DNA from: Inia geoffrensis
Taxonomy: Eukaryota; Chordata; Mammalia; Artiodactyla; Iniidae
Assembly: GCA_036417435.1 (NCBI GenBank)
Contig: CM070899.1
Coordinates: 174,621,494 to 174,685,493, forward strand
Direction: 5' to 3'
Length of the DNA stretch: 64,000 bases
Shown here: piece by piece, positions 1 to 12,216 of the stretch
Layout of the letters: each line of letters starts with the position of its first letter
Position numbering within the stretch: the stretch's first letter is position 1
Made by a program: the position numbers and the translations under genes
Notes under the pieces: model-generated
What the model was told of the DNA's origin: nothing
The model's input: the letters and a program-made list of their open reading frames with translations, nothing else
Database searches by the model: none

Positions 1-207
1 AAGAGTCACAATGTATGGCCTCTATTCAGGCACGCATGTGAGACGATAGCATGAGAGTTTTTGAAAAAGAGAACTGTTTGGCTGTGTTTCATTATTCTTA
101 TCTTTTCCTTTGATATCTTTTTATATTAAAGTCTTCTGAACAAAAAAAAAAAAAAGGAAAGAAAAAGAAAACGATTTTTCCAGTGACTCTTGCACTAAAG
201 CAAAGAT

Positions 208-310
208 TCACTTTGTTATAAAGCAGAAAGTAACACACCATTGTCAAGCAATTATACTCCAATAAAGATGTTTAAAAAATAATAATAATAAAATAAAATT
301 TAAAAAAAGG
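208..310 (+). mobile_element. L1 3'-end fragment
   Basis: This is the last ~100 bases of an L1 element. It closely matches the 3' end of the full-length L1 at 42350-42422 (cactttgttataaagcag, then a ccaataaagatgtt end and an A-rich tail). Only the terminal 3' UTR is present, so it is a severely 5'-truncated insertion or the remnant of one. Confidence 0.85.
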
Positions 311-699
311 AGTTTAGATGAAATCAAGCCTTGTGGTGCCGGTCCTTGATTTAAAATAAAGCTTAAATGCTTCAAAGTGAAGAACAAGATTAACACAGAT
401 TCCTCCCAGGAAGGAGTAGCCGTTGCTGCCTCCATATTCTTCAAAAAGCAACTCCAGAGTTCATTGATCTCAAGGAGGCCTGGACACCGGGCTGCAGTGC
501 ATGACTGCATCCCATGAAGCGGACACCAAAGAGCGGGAAGGTATAGGGAGCCTGCTCTCAGGCAGGCTGGCAGCCTGTTCCAGGTTTCTAAGTGACACCC
601 ACGTGCAGGAGCTGCAGCTGGTGTTCTGCCTCAACGTGAACATTCAAGCCCCAAGTTACAAGATCTCAAATCAATGAACTTGAGAAAACACTTTAAATT
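311..699. other. Unassigned stretch
   Basis: I recognise no repeat or gene here. A reverse-strand open frame at 244-510 overlaps the L1 tail and has no recognisable domain. The block at 480-640 is GC-richer than its surroundings but shows no exon-like borders that I would defend. Confidence 0.3.
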
Positions 700-832
700 G
701 TCAATATATTATTAGGATAGTAATAGTATTTACTTCATAGGGTTATTAAAAGCATAAAATGAGCCAATATTTTTGTAACATGCTTAAAGTGTAAGTGCCT
801 GGTACATAGTCAGTGCTAATATGCTTGCTAAA
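700..832 (+). repeat. MIR SINE remnant, forward
   Basis: The order of motifs matches the 3' half of MIR: a tract like 'taatagtatttacttcatagg', 'gttattaaaagcataaaatgag', then 'taagtgcctggtacatagtc'. It is diverged, as expected for this ancient tRNA-derived SINE. It has no coding content. Confidence 0.65.
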
Positions 833-927
833 TAATGTCAGTAAATACATGAAGTAAATCTGTAGTGATGTACAGAGAGTGGGGTCCGGCTACTCACTGC
901 TCAAAAGCCAACAAAGAGGTAAGGTTG

Positions 928-981
928 GTGGAAAGGAAAGTTTGGATGCCAGCAGTGGAAAGGAAAGTTTGGATGCCAGCA
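928..981 (+). repeat. Tandem duplication of 27 bp
   Basis: A 27-base unit starting gtggaaaggaaagtttgg occurs twice in a row (928-954 and 955-981) with no mismatch. It lies inside the LTR-like block, so it is a local duplication within an old repeat. Confidence 0.95.
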
Positions 982-1094
982 GTGGCGGTGTGGGGAGACA
1001 CTCCTGTCCAAAGGCCAACTCCCAACACTGACAACCAGTGGACGGAGGGAGGGTGCTCCACGCAGAAACAGCACAGTCAGCTCTGACAGTCATC

Positions 1095-1719
1095 TTTTTT
1101 TTTTAACATCTTTATTGGAGTATAATGGTTTTACAATGTTGTGTTAGTTTCTGCTGTATAACATAGTGAATCAGCTATATGCATACACATATCCCCATAT
1201 CCCCTCCCTCTTGCATCTCCCTCCCACCCTCCCTATCCCACCCCTCTAGGTGGTCACAAGGCACCGAGCTGATCTCCCTGTGCTATGTGGCTGCTTCCCA
1301 CTAGCTAGCTATTGTACATTTGGTAGTGCATATGTGTCCATGCCACTCTCTCATTTTGTCCCAGCTTACCCTTCCCCCTCCCCGTGTCCTCAAGTCCATT
1401 CTCTACATCTGCGTCTTTATTCCTGTCCTACCCCTAGGTTCATCAGAACCTTTTTTTTTTTTTTTAGATTCTATATATATATGTGTTAGCATATGGTATT
1501 TGTTTTTCTCTTTCTGACTTACTTCACTCTGTATGACAGACTCTAGGTTCATCCACCTCACTACAAATAACTCAATTTCGTTTCTTTTTATGGCTGAGTA
1601 ATATTCCATTGTCTATATGTGCCACATCTTCTTTATCCATTCATCTGTCGATGGACACTTAGATTGCTTCCATGTCCTGGCTATTGTAAATAGTGCTGCA
1701 ATGAACATTGTGGTACATG
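1095..1719 (-). mobile_element. 5'-truncated L1, reverse, with target-site duplication
   Basis: On the reverse strand this is the end of L1 ORF2 plus the 3' UTR and poly(A) (the T-run at 1095). It is homologous to 41820-42422 of the full-length L1. The 11-bp sequence tgacagtcatc occurs immediately before (1084-1094) and after (1720-1730) the element, a perfect target-site duplication showing target-primed insertion. A reverse-strand frame at 1403-1609 encodes the typical ORF2 C-terminal stretch MEYYSAIKRNEIELFV but is broken. The insertion splits an older LTR-like element. Confidence 0.93.
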
Positions 1720-2330
1720 TGACAGTCATCGTGAAATTGGTCATCGGTGGTCTGATCAGCATCTTCTTGATTGTTTTAGGTACAGTTAATCTTCAGTTCC
1801 AGTATTGGTTTGTTCGCATTACCTTGAGGCCAGTTCTTGGAATTGTGGCAGCTTCTGTCACGGCTACAGCCTGGTCATCATGTAGTTAACTTCTTCTAGC
1901 CAGTGGGGCTTTCAGTATCTACAAGACAGTTCACGGGGATATGGCTCGGAATATTACCTGTAGCCCTTGAAAAGGCCCTAAAGGTCCTTGACTTTGCTTA
2001 GTGACTAAACTATTATTGTTTTGTCCTGTTTGACTGCTTTTGTTTCTGCATTTCCTCACTTCTCTGATTAAACTTATTGTTTGGCTAAAGTTTTTCCACA
2101 GACAAAAGGCAGCCTGAGGACATTGGGACAGGGAGGACAGGACCATAGCGTCCTGCTCCGTTTCAGTAACAGGCCACTTTCTTTGGAAATTAAAGGAAAC
2201 ATTACCTATGATACTTTCACCCAGTTTCTCCTGGTGGGCACTATAGGTACCTTGTTGGATGTCCTCACATCACTACAGCTCTGTTTTATTAATGTACCTA
2301 CATCTACTGGGCTCCCATTTTGACGTAACG

Positions 2331-2977
2331 CTGTGGTCACCAAAATGGAATCCATGCACTTTAGGGGGAGCAGATGACAATCTACTAATCTCGGTGAAGA
2401 AACTATTAGAACTTCTCTTGATATTTGTTTTTATCTTAAAGTAAGATAGAAATTATGCTTTCCTAATATTTATTACACAAACTGACAGGGGTAGGAAACA
2501 AATTTTAAATAAATATGTATTTACTGGGGACTCTTGCACAAAAATGTTTTACTGATGAAACCTTCTGAGAGTACAGATCATCTGTATGTTCGTCCCCATT
2601 TCAGGTCCAACGACAGAATATATATGTACATTTTTACTTATAAAGCACAAAATATAGTGCAGGCTTTCTTAATGTGGAGTTCATGGATCCTCGGAGGATC
2701 CACAAATGGAATTCAGGAGATGTATGAGCCCCTTGGAATCGCATAAAACATTTTATATGGCTGCCTATTTATGCATTTTACTGGGCTTTAATACAATTTT
2801 CAAAAAGCCAATGACTTCCCCCAAATTAGAGAGATGAGGGAAACTTTTCAAAGTTCCAAAAGTCTATTTTAAGGCACATATGTAAATACCACCTCTCAAT
2901 AAACACCATTTAGTTACAGAATTGTTTCTAAAGAACTAAATCACTCCAGAGAAGTGATGTCACCATCATGGTGGCAT
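2331..2977. other. Unassigned AT-rich stretch
   Basis: No gene, RNA or confident repeat is recognised. A small inverted motif (catggatcctcggaggatccac, around 2683-2704) is built on BamHI-like palindromes and looks incidental. Confidence 0.3.
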
Positions 2978-2985
2978 AAGACGTC

Positions 2986-3118
2986 TTTTTTTTTTTTTTT
3001 TTTTTTTTTGGCCGCACTGCGTGGCATGCAGGACCTTAGTTCCTGGACCGGGGATCAAACCTGTGTCCCCTACAGTGGAAACTCAGAGTCCTAACCACTG
3101 GAGCACCAGATAATTCCC
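2986..3118 (-). mobile_element. CHR-type SINE, short form, reverse
   Basis: The reverse strand reads tRNA-like head, B-box-like 'ggtttgatccccggtcc' and 'gcggcc' before a poly(A) of about 24 (T-run from 2986). This is the shorter CHR-1-like class, which ends soon after the tRNA-related part. A near-perfect flanking repeat, aagacgtc (2978-2985) versus aagacatc (3119-3126), is the likely target-site duplication. Confidence 0.85.
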
Positions 3119-3423
3119 AAGACATCCTCTTTTTTTGTCTCCTTTTTGTAGCAACTAATTAGGCATCCACAAACAAACACGCCTCTGTGGGAGTTGTGGG
3201 ATCCAGCACCATAGGCTAAAAAACCCAGGACAAGTCTCACCCACCTGAGCATCCAGTAATAGGCAGACACAACTTGGTGCAGGATGCAGAGAACCAGCCC
3301 CAAACCCTCACAGCCATGGTCAGGGGAAACCTGAAGAGAGCTGATTCGAGCAGATACTTATGGATGAGAATTTGTAGAAGTCCAGCCTCCCTTAGGGGAG
3401 ATTCCAGCATGTCACTGGAGCAA

Positions 3424-3426
<3 letters not shown>

Positions 3427-3478
<52 letters not shown>
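3427..3478. repeat. (TA)n microsatellite
   Basis: About 25 uninterrupted TA units, with one leading 'catata'. Adjacent 'aaactcaaatatatatgagttt' forms an imperfect hairpin. Length is likely polymorphic and prone to assembly error. Confidence 0.97.
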
Positions 3479-3482
<4 letters not shown>

Positions 3483-4279
3483 TCAAATATATATGAGTTT
3501 TTATGTAGTGGAGAGGGGAAGAGGAACTTGGTCCCTGCCACCCCTCCCTCAACACGACTCAGAGGAGGGCTGAACATCGGGAGGTGACCCCTCTCCTGGG
3601 GAAAAAGGAGAGTGATGTGTGAGCAGCTACCCCAATTCTCTCCAATAGCACCCAGGGTACTGAGGTGGGACCTCCATGATTAGGGGGAAGGAGGAGATCA
3701 GGAAAGAGCCAGGTAAGAACATAAAAGGCATTAAAAGGGAAGTGGTTCATGCTGACTGTGATCAGGAAGTCAGCAGGAAGTTCACCCATGAGCCTTTGGG
3801 GGAACCTCATCCAAGGATCTCCCCACCAGGTCCACAGCTACCCACAAAGCCCCAAGTGCTAAACACAGACCTCCCCCGACTCTGCAGCCAGCTCCTTATG
3901 AACACTTGGGAGTACAGCAGTCAATGTCAGTCAGGTAAATGAAGTGCTATCAGAAATATTTGTGGACAAGGGAAAAACCACAAACTTGAGCTATAGAGCC
4001 ACCTTCTGGAAAACAAAAGAGAGGTCTCTAGCAGCCAGCCTGCTGAGCTGTAAGAACCAAAGAAGACATAAAAGCTTAAGAATTCTTCCAAGAAATGTAG
4101 AGCAGGTGTATTATACATACAAGGTCGGAGAAAACCCCAGATATAACAGAACCAACAAACAGTATACCCCAGCTGTAGGTAACTAGTGAAGATTTGAGAA
4201 GGTGTCTGCTATTCCAGTGTGAAAGCAGCAATGTAAAACTACAAGGAAAAGGAAGACTCAAGGAAACAAATCAACACCA

Positions 4280-5158
4280 AAAGATAACAATAATCCTCCA
4301 ATAAATGAGTGCAAAGGCACAGAATTTTGTTATCTAGCTGATAAAAAATTCAAAATAGCTGTTTTGAAGAAATTCAATGAGCTACAAGAAAACTCAGAAA
4401 GATAATTTAATAAAATCAGGAAAAAAATTCATGAACCAAATGAGAAATTTAATAAAGAAGTAGAAGTCATAGAAAAGAACCAAACAGAAATGCTGGAGCT
4501 GAAAAATTCAATGAATGAAATAAAAATGCAGTAGAGAGCATCTACAGCAGAGTAAATCAAATGGAAGACAGAATAAGTAATCTAGAGGGCAGGACTTTGA
4601 AATAACCCAATCAGGGGAACACAAAGAAAAAAGAGTGGAAGAAAGCTGAGAAAGCCTACATGACCTATAGGATTTCAGCAAACTTACAAATATTAAAATA
4701 ATTGGGATTCCAGAAGAAGAAGAGAAAAATGGGGGGGGGGTGCGGGGGAAGAAAGTTTATTTGAAGAAATAATAGCTGAGAACTTCCTAAACCTGGGGAG
4801 AGACTTGGACATCCAAGTTCAGGAAGTTAACAGATCATCTTATTATCTCAATGTAAAAAGACCTTCTCCAAGACACGTTACAATGAAACTGTCAAAAATC
4901 AAAGATAAAGAGAGAATCCTAAAACCAGCCAGAGGAAAAAAGGTGGTAATTTACAATGGAATCCCTATTAAGCTATCAGTGGATTTCTCAGCAGAAACCC
5001 TACAGGTCAGGAGAGAAGGAAATGACATATTCAAAGTGTCGAAAGAAAAAAATTGGTACCCAAGAATGCTCTATCTGGCAAAGTTATCCTTCTCATATGA
5101 AGGGGAAATAAAGATTTTCCTAGACAAAAATAAAGTTGTCGGAGTTCATCATCACTAG
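4280..5158 (+). pseudogene. Degenerate L1 ORF1 (RNA-binding chaperone) remnant
   Basis: L1 ORF1 encodes a trimeric coiled-coil nucleic-acid chaperone that coats L1 RNA in the cytoplasm. The coiled-coil part (about 4330-4620) is broken by stops and shifts, but the C-terminal part is open for 117 codons at 4805-5158. That part shows the expected order: KLSKIKDKERILKPAR, then GIPIKLSVDFSAETLQVRRE, then an FKVSKEKNWYPRMLY segment. These align with the C-terminal domain of the intact ORF1 at 37043-37936. A G-rich run at 4731-4748 interrupts it. It is not expected to be functional. Confidence 0.75.
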
Positions 5159-5871
5159 ACCTTCCTGCAAGAAATGCTGAAAAAAGTTCTTCAAGCTAGA
5201 ATGAAAAGATGCTAATCAGTGACATGAAAACACGCAAAAGTATATAACACACTGGTACAGGTAAATATAGGGAGATTTAGAAAACGCTAATCCCATAATG
5301 GGATTCTGTGTTAACCACTTAACTATAGTATAAAGGTATAAAATAACTATAGCTACTATGATTTGTTAATGAAAACACAATATGAAAAGAGGTAAATTGT
5401 GACATCACAAATATAAAAAGGAGGGAGAAAAAGCATGGAGTTCTTGTGTGGGATAGAAGTTAAGTTGCTGTCAGCTTAAAATGGATTGTTTCACCTGCAA
5501 GATGTTTCACGTAAGCCCCATGGTAACCACAAAGCAAAAACCTAGAGCAGATTCACAAAAGATACAGAAAGGGGAAAGGGAGCATACCACGTGGAAACTC
5601 ACCAATTTGCAAGGTAGGTAAAAACAGAGGGAAAAAGAAACAACGGAAATACAAAACTACCGGGAGGCAAACAGTAAGATGGCATTAGTAAGTCTTTACA
5701 TATCAGTAGTCATTCTAACTGTAAATGGATTGAATTCACCAATGAAAAGGCACGGAGTGGCCGATGGATGAAAAAAACGAGACCCAACTATAAGCTGCCT
5801 CCAAGAGCCTCACTTCAGTGTTAAGGACACACAAACTCTCAGAGTGAAGGGATAAAAAAGGATATCTTTGC

Positions 5872-6633
5872 CAACACTTAGGCTTCAGCAATTTGTCAAA
5901 ATTAGCATTGAAACGTTCTTACCAGTTTATGGCTCTAGCAGCTTCTGTTCCAGCTAAACTAATCTCAGCTGTGATTCTCTATATTCCCACATTTCTTCAG
6001 ATTTGGGGGTGGTAATTTGCCCTACAATCTCAGTTGTTCGATGGATTCAAGAAAAGTCATTTATTTTCAGATTTGTCCAGCTTACTTCTTGTTGTGAGGA
6101 CGGGATTGAAGACTTCTAAGCTCTTTACTTGTCAAGCTGGAAGCGGAACAGATGCTTTGCAAACCCCTGCTGGCCTGGAATCCTGAGAACCGGCTCCACT
6201 CAGCCCAGGCTGCGGCGTGCTGGTTACTCTTGACTGCCGTCTCCTGAGCCTTCCCAGTCACAGCTCGGTCCTGGAATCATGCTACTGCAGAATGGCAAAT
6301 GGAGGTGCTCGGAAAGGCTGTGCATTCTGCTCACTCACCCTCACCCCCAGTTAGCCCGAAGAGAGTTCCTCTCTACGGGGTTAGAGTCTCCAGCCCCTAG
6401 TCAGTGGGCAGAGCTTGCCTTAGGTACAATAACGAGGACAAAAGTGCATTTCTGCCCTTCAACTTTCTTTTCAGTGACAGCGCCCAAGATGCTCACTGCT
6501 GTCATACTATTCGGGGTTCCCTCACTTTAAACACCTACATGGGCCAGCAGGTCAAATAATATTGGGGGCTCAGACTTCTATTAACAGAGTTTTAAAAAAC
6601 CTCCCAGTAGAAAAAAAGGGAATAACATCAAAG
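5872..6633. other. Unassigned stretch
   Basis: Moderate GC in 6110-6420. There is one 83-codon forward frame at 6279-6530 with no recognisable domain. I see no convincing exon, RNA or repeat. Confidence 0.3.
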
Positions 6634-6645
6634 ATGTTTAAACTG

Positions 6646-6853
6646 GGCTTCCCTGGTGGCGCAGTGGTTGAGAGTCTGCCTGCTGATGCAGAGTACACGG
6701 GTTCGTGCCCCGGTCCGGGAAGATCCCACATGCCGCGGAGAGGCTGGGCCCCTGAGCCATGGCTGCTGAGCCTGTGCGTCCGGAGCCTGTGCTCCGCAAC
6801 GGGAGAGGCCACAACAGTGAGAGGCCCGCATACCACAAAAAAAAAAAAAAAAC
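6646..6853 (+). mobile_element. CHR-type SINE, forward
   Basis: Full-length copy: tRNA-like head gggcttccctggtggcgcag, B-box-like gggttcgtgccccggtc, tRNA-unrelated body ending in 'gaggcccgcataccac', then poly(A). A perfect 12-bp target-site duplication, atgtttaaactg, flanks it (6634-6645 and 6854-6865). Short open frames here on both strands are by-products of the SINE. Confidence 0.97.
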
Positions 6854-7406
6854 ATGTTTAAACTGCAAGGTCACAAGCAAGGGGCATTTTAGCAAGTGTA
6901 AAACTGAGATCTTGGGTGTCAAGCTAACAGCAATTTTGTCAATCCCATGAAGTATAAACATAAAGAATCTTAAGTAATAGAACCTACCTAAGAGTTAAAC
7001 AACTGAAAAAATATATTGAAATGTACACGATTGTGTTAACTAAATGAATCACCCAGTGAGTAACAGCCATAAGAATTTGGAGGAAAGGGTAATTCCTTCA
7101 ATCTGGGGGTGGTCGGTACCACTAGATAATCTTCCAACATCTTGCCAAGTCTCACTGCTAGCTCCTAGAAGAATACCAAGAATGCAAGAGAATTCCAGTG
7201 GGTGACAAACTGGATATGTCAGCCCCATAACTGAGTCCAGGTCTATATACACTAGAAGCGTCAGATGTGTGATGGAAACATCCATTCCATTCAGGTCTAG
7301 GTGGCAAGTGACAGGAGCAGTATATTTTGTTCCTGACGGCTGACCAGACACATAACTCATTATGGAATTCAGAAGTCTCATGGTTTTATCTATAAAGCTG
7401 TGCCTG

Positions 7407-7428
7407 TGTTGGAGGTGTTCACACCTCC

Positions 7429-7432
<4 letters not shown>
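7407..7432. repeat. Perfect 11-bp inverted repeat with 4-nt loop
   Basis: tgttggaggtg and cacctccaaca are exact reverse complements separated by ttca, directly next to the TA-rich block. It has no following T-run and no gene context, so a terminator role is not suggested. Confidence 0.9.
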
Positions 7433-7433
<1 letters not shown>

Positions 7434-7464
<31 letters not shown>

Positions 7465-7557
7465 ACTCATTTTATATATGAGTATATACTTATATATATA
7501 AGTAATAATATAATATATATATTATATTATATTATATATATATATATATATAATATA
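7434..7557. repeat. AT-rich microsatellite block
   Basis: Consecutive TA, TAATA and ATATT tracts with interspersed 'actcattttatatatgagt'. This low-complexity tract can form hairpins and is likely unstable. Confidence 0.95.
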
Positions 7558-10429
7558 CTCATTTTCATTTGTGAGCTAGGTAGATTGATTCAGGGAACCA
7601 TTTGGCAGAATCTGTTATAGAAATCTTAAGAGTATTTTGCCACTGAAGAAATGTCACCACGCTGAAGTCTTTGAAAGACCCAGAGCTTTTGTTTATTACT
7701 TATTTTTTTAAATTATGTGACTGTAAATTTTTATTTCTATCATTACAAGGTTGCGTCTGGCCCTTTACAGATATATGAATGATTCTCGTCCTGACTTTGG
7801 GGGAGGATCTCATTATCTTTATTCCTATGTTAAAATTGAGATTTGAACTTCTGACAGACCGGGGGAAATTTTATAGCTTTGATCTCTCAAGATCTGGTCC
7901 AAATGTCGCTTCATCTATGACACGTTCCGTCTTTTGACTCTGGTAGCACTTTGCAGAAGCACTCTGTCAACGGTGAATGGATACTCTTGAATGTGTCGCT
8001 TCTGATGATTTGATTAAATAGGACACAAGTATTTAGTCCTCCCGCACCTTAACCACACGTGACTGCAGTTAGCACAGAAGTGGGAGCAGCAGAGCTGGGG
8101 ATGGGCTGCTGAGGCCGGCCAGTCAGGGGAGGGGGGTAGTGTGGATGGCATCGACACCCACTCCATGAAGTCACGCTGGGGTCAGTGTGATTCTTTCGAG
8201 GCAGTGTATCCACACTTGATTTTATAGGTCCCTTTCTAATCTTCAGATTTTCCAAATTTCTCTGAGGGACCACCTTTCACTTTTATAATTGAACAAGGAC
8301 CAGAAACACACATACTTTCACATAAAACGAAATCAAATTGTTAAGGAACAAACCTTTTAACGTGGCGACCACTGTGTCGTCCTACCTGCCTCTATATATC
8401 TTTTCCACTCTCTGAAACTTTTGTAGGTGCCATAACCAAAATCAGATGAATTTTGAATGGGCAACACTCATCTGTTATATGTTTCTATTAGAATAATTGT
8501 TATAATATTTTGTAATCATAGTCTTGAAAGCAATTTTGGGAAGCCACCAAACTAGTACAATTAGTACAACTGAAGCAGTGGAAGAGCAGACTGATACATT
8601 CAATCATAATTACATTATTTCAACGGCAGAACCCCTGTATTCACCAATAGCAACGTAAACAATCCTGGACAGAAGGATTTTTCTGCCAGACTTTTCTGAG
8701 TATTCCATGTTTCACTATTTGCAATACATATGTAACTGTATTCTAGGAATGCTGCATCTTGGTATAAGTGATAGGCAAGAGCCATAATTTGCTAATCCTA
8801 TTTCCACTAAGAAGGGGAAAGAAATCCTATGAAGAGTGCTGGAGAGATTCGAACTTATTGAAGGCAATTTTACTAAGGGTTCTCTGAGCTCCTACTACAT
8901 CCCCGTGGAGACAGATTTCAAATGCATATAAGTAGCAATTTACATCAGGTGGTCATTATTTGTTCCTGCATTCTTAGCCTTTCTCAGAGTTCTGTGATTT
9001 TTGTGCTGTCCCCATCAACTTGGATGCATCAAGTTAGCTATTCTCACAAATACGGTATCATTTCCTTCAGGAAGCAGAAGTTCACTAACCCACCGACTAT
9101 TGTGTCATTCTTATCAACTTTAAGATCTTCACTTCCTGAAAATTGAGGAATAGTTCCCTTACATCTCTTTTTCAATGTTATGTCCTTAATAGGTGAAAAC
9201 ACAAATCGATTCATAACAATCTAAACCTTATCATGAGGGCAAACTATACTTTCAAAACTTTATCCCAAAGCGCCAATAGGATAAAGAAAGGGGTGGAGGG
9301 AGGAGAGTATACTGTGGACTGAGAAGATGGAGAAAGATTTCATGAAAGCAGTCAATCCTGAGATAAGCCATTTATGAAGAATAAGTGGTTAAGAACAAAG
9401 TTATCGTTCAAATGTTTTTTTATAACAGGTTGAATTTCTATGCCAGAAACCAGCTACCCTATTATGAATTAGATCCAAATATATGTTTGCCATTCTACAC
9501 TGGCCTTTGAAAAATAGCAATGAACCTAAATAATACTGACTTTCTGGGAGAAGGAAAGAGATGCTACACTTGTTAAATCTGCAATCTAAAGTTTATACAC
9601 ACACGACTACCAAAGGTAGTCATATCCCATACTAATCTGGTAAATATTAAATTACTATATACTTGCCATAGTATGACTTTATGATGTTATTAGCTGCTGA
9701 TTCATTCTGTTGCTTAGAAACAACAGATTTGTTCTAGTTTACAATTTTAGCTTTAGCTATTTTGAGCATATTAATTTTAGAGCTGTGCATACTCACCTGT
9801 GAAAGAGTTATTGTCTACCGCCCAGTATATTTATAGAAAATTCTCTTACTGTAACTTCCCAGTTGCGGACCAGGGTCAGGTTCTAAACATTATTCAGCTT
9901 TTGTACTTAACTTCTCAAGTCCCCAGGAACACAATATTCCAGTAACTGGGCTCTCTCACAGGGCAATTTAATTCCATCTTCTACTTAAAATACTTTCTCT
10001 CTTGACGTTTGAGTCTGGTGGTGCCGATGCATTTAAATAAAGTCTTCCAAAGGTTTAAAAAACTCTATCATTTTATAATGACTGTCTGTGTTCTAATTCT
10101 TTTACAAAGAATGCTAAAAGTATTTCGATACTACCACCAATTTAAAAACAGACTTTTAAACTCATTGAACTATTCATGGAATATAAGTTGCAAGGACAGA
10201 TTCACCAAAGCTCTATCAGTACTAACAAACTAAAGATAAAAAGTGATCAATTATCCACTGAAATCAATCAGTGTGGCTTGACTAAGAAAAATCTTCTTGG
10301 CATGTAATTTGTTATGGACTATTACACGCTGTCTTCAATTGTCACATGTGAACAGATCTTACCTCCCAACAAGTTCACATTTCATGAGTATCAGGGCTAT
10401 GTCCCATACCTCTTATAAAGCCCTGTTTC
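7558..10429. other. Unassigned AT-rich stretch
   Basis: I recognise no gene, RNA or clear repeat over about 2.9 kb. Open frames are all under 80 codons with no domain-like content. It could be unique DNA or repeats too diverged to see by eye. Confidence 0.35.
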
Positions 10430-10490
10430 TACTTAACACACTCCTAATGACAGGACAGTTACTTAATAAATATTTATTGAATTAAATGGA
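10430..10490 (+). repeat. Possible L2/MIR 3' tail
   Basis: The motif gttacttaataaatatttattgaatta resembles the conserved 3' end shared by L2 and MIR. Only the tail is visible. Confidence 0.4.
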
Positions 10491-11189
10491 ATTGATTAAA
10501 CTCAACTTACTGAATAATTTACTGTTATTTTATACTGATAAATAACAGATTTAGGAAACTGTAATATTAGCTTAGAAGAAAATCCCACTGATTTCTCCTA
10601 TCACTCCCCACCCTACCCCACAACCCACTCTCAGTGCCATGGTAGCAATTCTACTTTAGAATTCATTGACTGAGAAAATTCTATGTGTATATTCAGAAAT
10701 CTCTTGCTGAGACACCAAGGCCTGCTGGGTTAATCTTAGGAGCGTATTTTAAGGGCAGATCAATAGAAAATAATAAATGAAGATTTCCAAGGTATCTTTC
10801 AACTATGTTGGGGAAATGTTTGGAAACTTGTAGAAGCAGGTGAACAGATGAGGGGATAAATTATTACAGAAATAGAAAATTATAAAAGCAATAGAAAACA
10901 TCAGCCTGGACTTTGCCAACTGCTGATAACTCTTCACAACTACCAGGAGAACTTCCCTGACTTACCTGCTGTAAAGTCCGCCCACATACTTCGTTGCGAT
11001 TTTCTGTGTCTCCCGTGCACCCTTTCATATTTTTATCTCCTCAAAATACTTTTTCTTGCTCACAATAAAAATAGCTGTCTTTTTCTCTGACTATTTAAGT
11101 ATTACACATTCATGCAAAACTTGAACCTTACGGATAAGTATTTGGAGAAAAACAAACTTGCCTGAATTTCTATCACCTTGATATAAATC

Positions 11190-11560
11190 GATACCACGGT
11201 GGCCATGTGTTCATTGACCGTTTGGATTTTCTCTTCTGTGGATTATTTATTCACGATCTTTGACTATTTTTACTGTCTTTTTCTTATCAGGTTGTAAACA
11301 CTATTTGTGCGGTATTAACACTAATCGTTTCTGTCAGCTGTTTTGCAAATATTTGTAGTCATTTTGCAATATTAAAGTTTTTATGGTTGGAGTATTTGTA
11401 TTTATACATTTTGTGTTTGGTATTTTTGACCTATAAAAGCTTTTATACACAGAGAGTTTAATGCATCTGTTCTTTCTTTTGTAGCTTCTGGGTCTCCCGT
11501 CACAGAAAGACAGGTTTTCTGCAACACTGTTGAGCTGAAGGAAACTGAGCGCCATTACGT
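11190..11560 (-). mobile_element. Possible old L1 remnant, reverse
   Basis: The reverse strand has L1-like phrases: 'gttttgcaaatatttg' after 'ttttcttatcaggttg', and 'gcttctgggtctcccgtcacagaaag' near 11487-11515. It is heavily diverged. An open frame at 11487-11636 crosses its edge and is treated as chance. Confidence 0.35.
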
Positions 11561-12214
11561 TTGCACAGGAAACAGGAGAACTCAAAATCCGTCATGTTTC
11601 CCAGATGTGTTCATGTCTGATGTTCCCCAATGGTGATGTAAACCTGTGTCTAAAGTGGCAGGAAAGCCACAAAACCGGAGCTATGTCTCTACTGGCAGGA
11701 TCCCACCTCCACGGAACGTGTCACCAGCAACTGCACAATCCACAGACGCTCCAGGGACCAGGGAAAAACAGCACAAAGACATGCCCGGCTGCATTTGTTC
11801 CGTAAACTCACTTCACTTCCGCTTCTTTTTGTGTTTCTAACTAGACCAGAACCCACCTGTCTCTTCAGCCCCCTCCACCTGGACATCTCCTAGGCAACTC
11901 CAACTTAAAAGGCTCCCAAAGCAAACTCTTGATTTCCCCCTCATCCCCCTAAACTTGCTCTACCCTCCAGTCTTCTTTATCTTAATAACTAGCAATTTTA
12001 TTCATGCCGTTCCTCAGATCAAAAACCTTGAAGCCATGCTTTATCTCAGACCTCACAGCCAAACCATTGGCAAACCTTGCTGGCCCTTCCATCAAAACCA
12101 ATTCTTAAATTTCAACTCTTCCCACCTCACTGCTGCTACCAGTCTAGTGGTGGAATTGGTTATACTTCTTAGAGAACTATATCTCTTTGCTTTTAACCAT
12201 CACAAAATACCACC

Positions 12215-12216
<2 letters not shown>

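Larger units (their letters stand above)
850..2330. mobile_element. Old LTR-like retroviral element, split by an L1
   Basis: Sequence at 865-1094 continues at 1731 once the intervening L1 (1095-1719) and one copy of its target duplication are removed. The combined block, including the 'ccagtggggctttcagtatc' region and the part through about 2300, resembles a mammalian ERVL-group LTR from memory (MER21-like). The assignment is tentative. No retroviral coding sequence is recognised, so it would be a solitary LTR. Its outer ends are not precisely defined. Confidence 0.4.
3127..5871 (+). mobile_element. Old L1, 5' half (5' UTR, ORF1 remnant, start of ORF2)
   Basis: The block contains an L1-type ORF1 remnant ending near 5158 and a recognisable beginning of ORF2 around 5690-5870 (wording like 'taactgtaaatggattgaattc' and 'ctataagctgcctccaagagcctcacttcag', which is the endonuclease N-terminus). 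The rest of ORF2 is absent, so the element is truncated at its 3' side, probably by deletion. Extending the 5' boundary back to about 3127 is an inference from L1-like 5' UTR character. It is much more diverged than the L1 at 34981-42422. Confidence 0.65.

Noticed and set aside
6646..6853. A functional tRNA gene within the SINE heads
   Set aside because: The A/B-box-like blocks belong to tRNA-derived SINEs. The clover-leaf is not complete and each copy continues into a SINE body and poly(A).
7407..7432. Hairpin as a transcription terminator
   Set aside because: Intrinsic terminators are a bacterial device and this is vertebrate DNA; there is also no T-run or nearby gene.
11487..11636. A 49-codon Cys-containing frame preceded by a strong acceptor-like tract (ttctttcttttgtag)
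   Set aside because: The start of the block matches the wording of an old reverse L1 remnant (11190-11560), so the splice-like tract is probably repeat sequence. The frame is too short to be significant.
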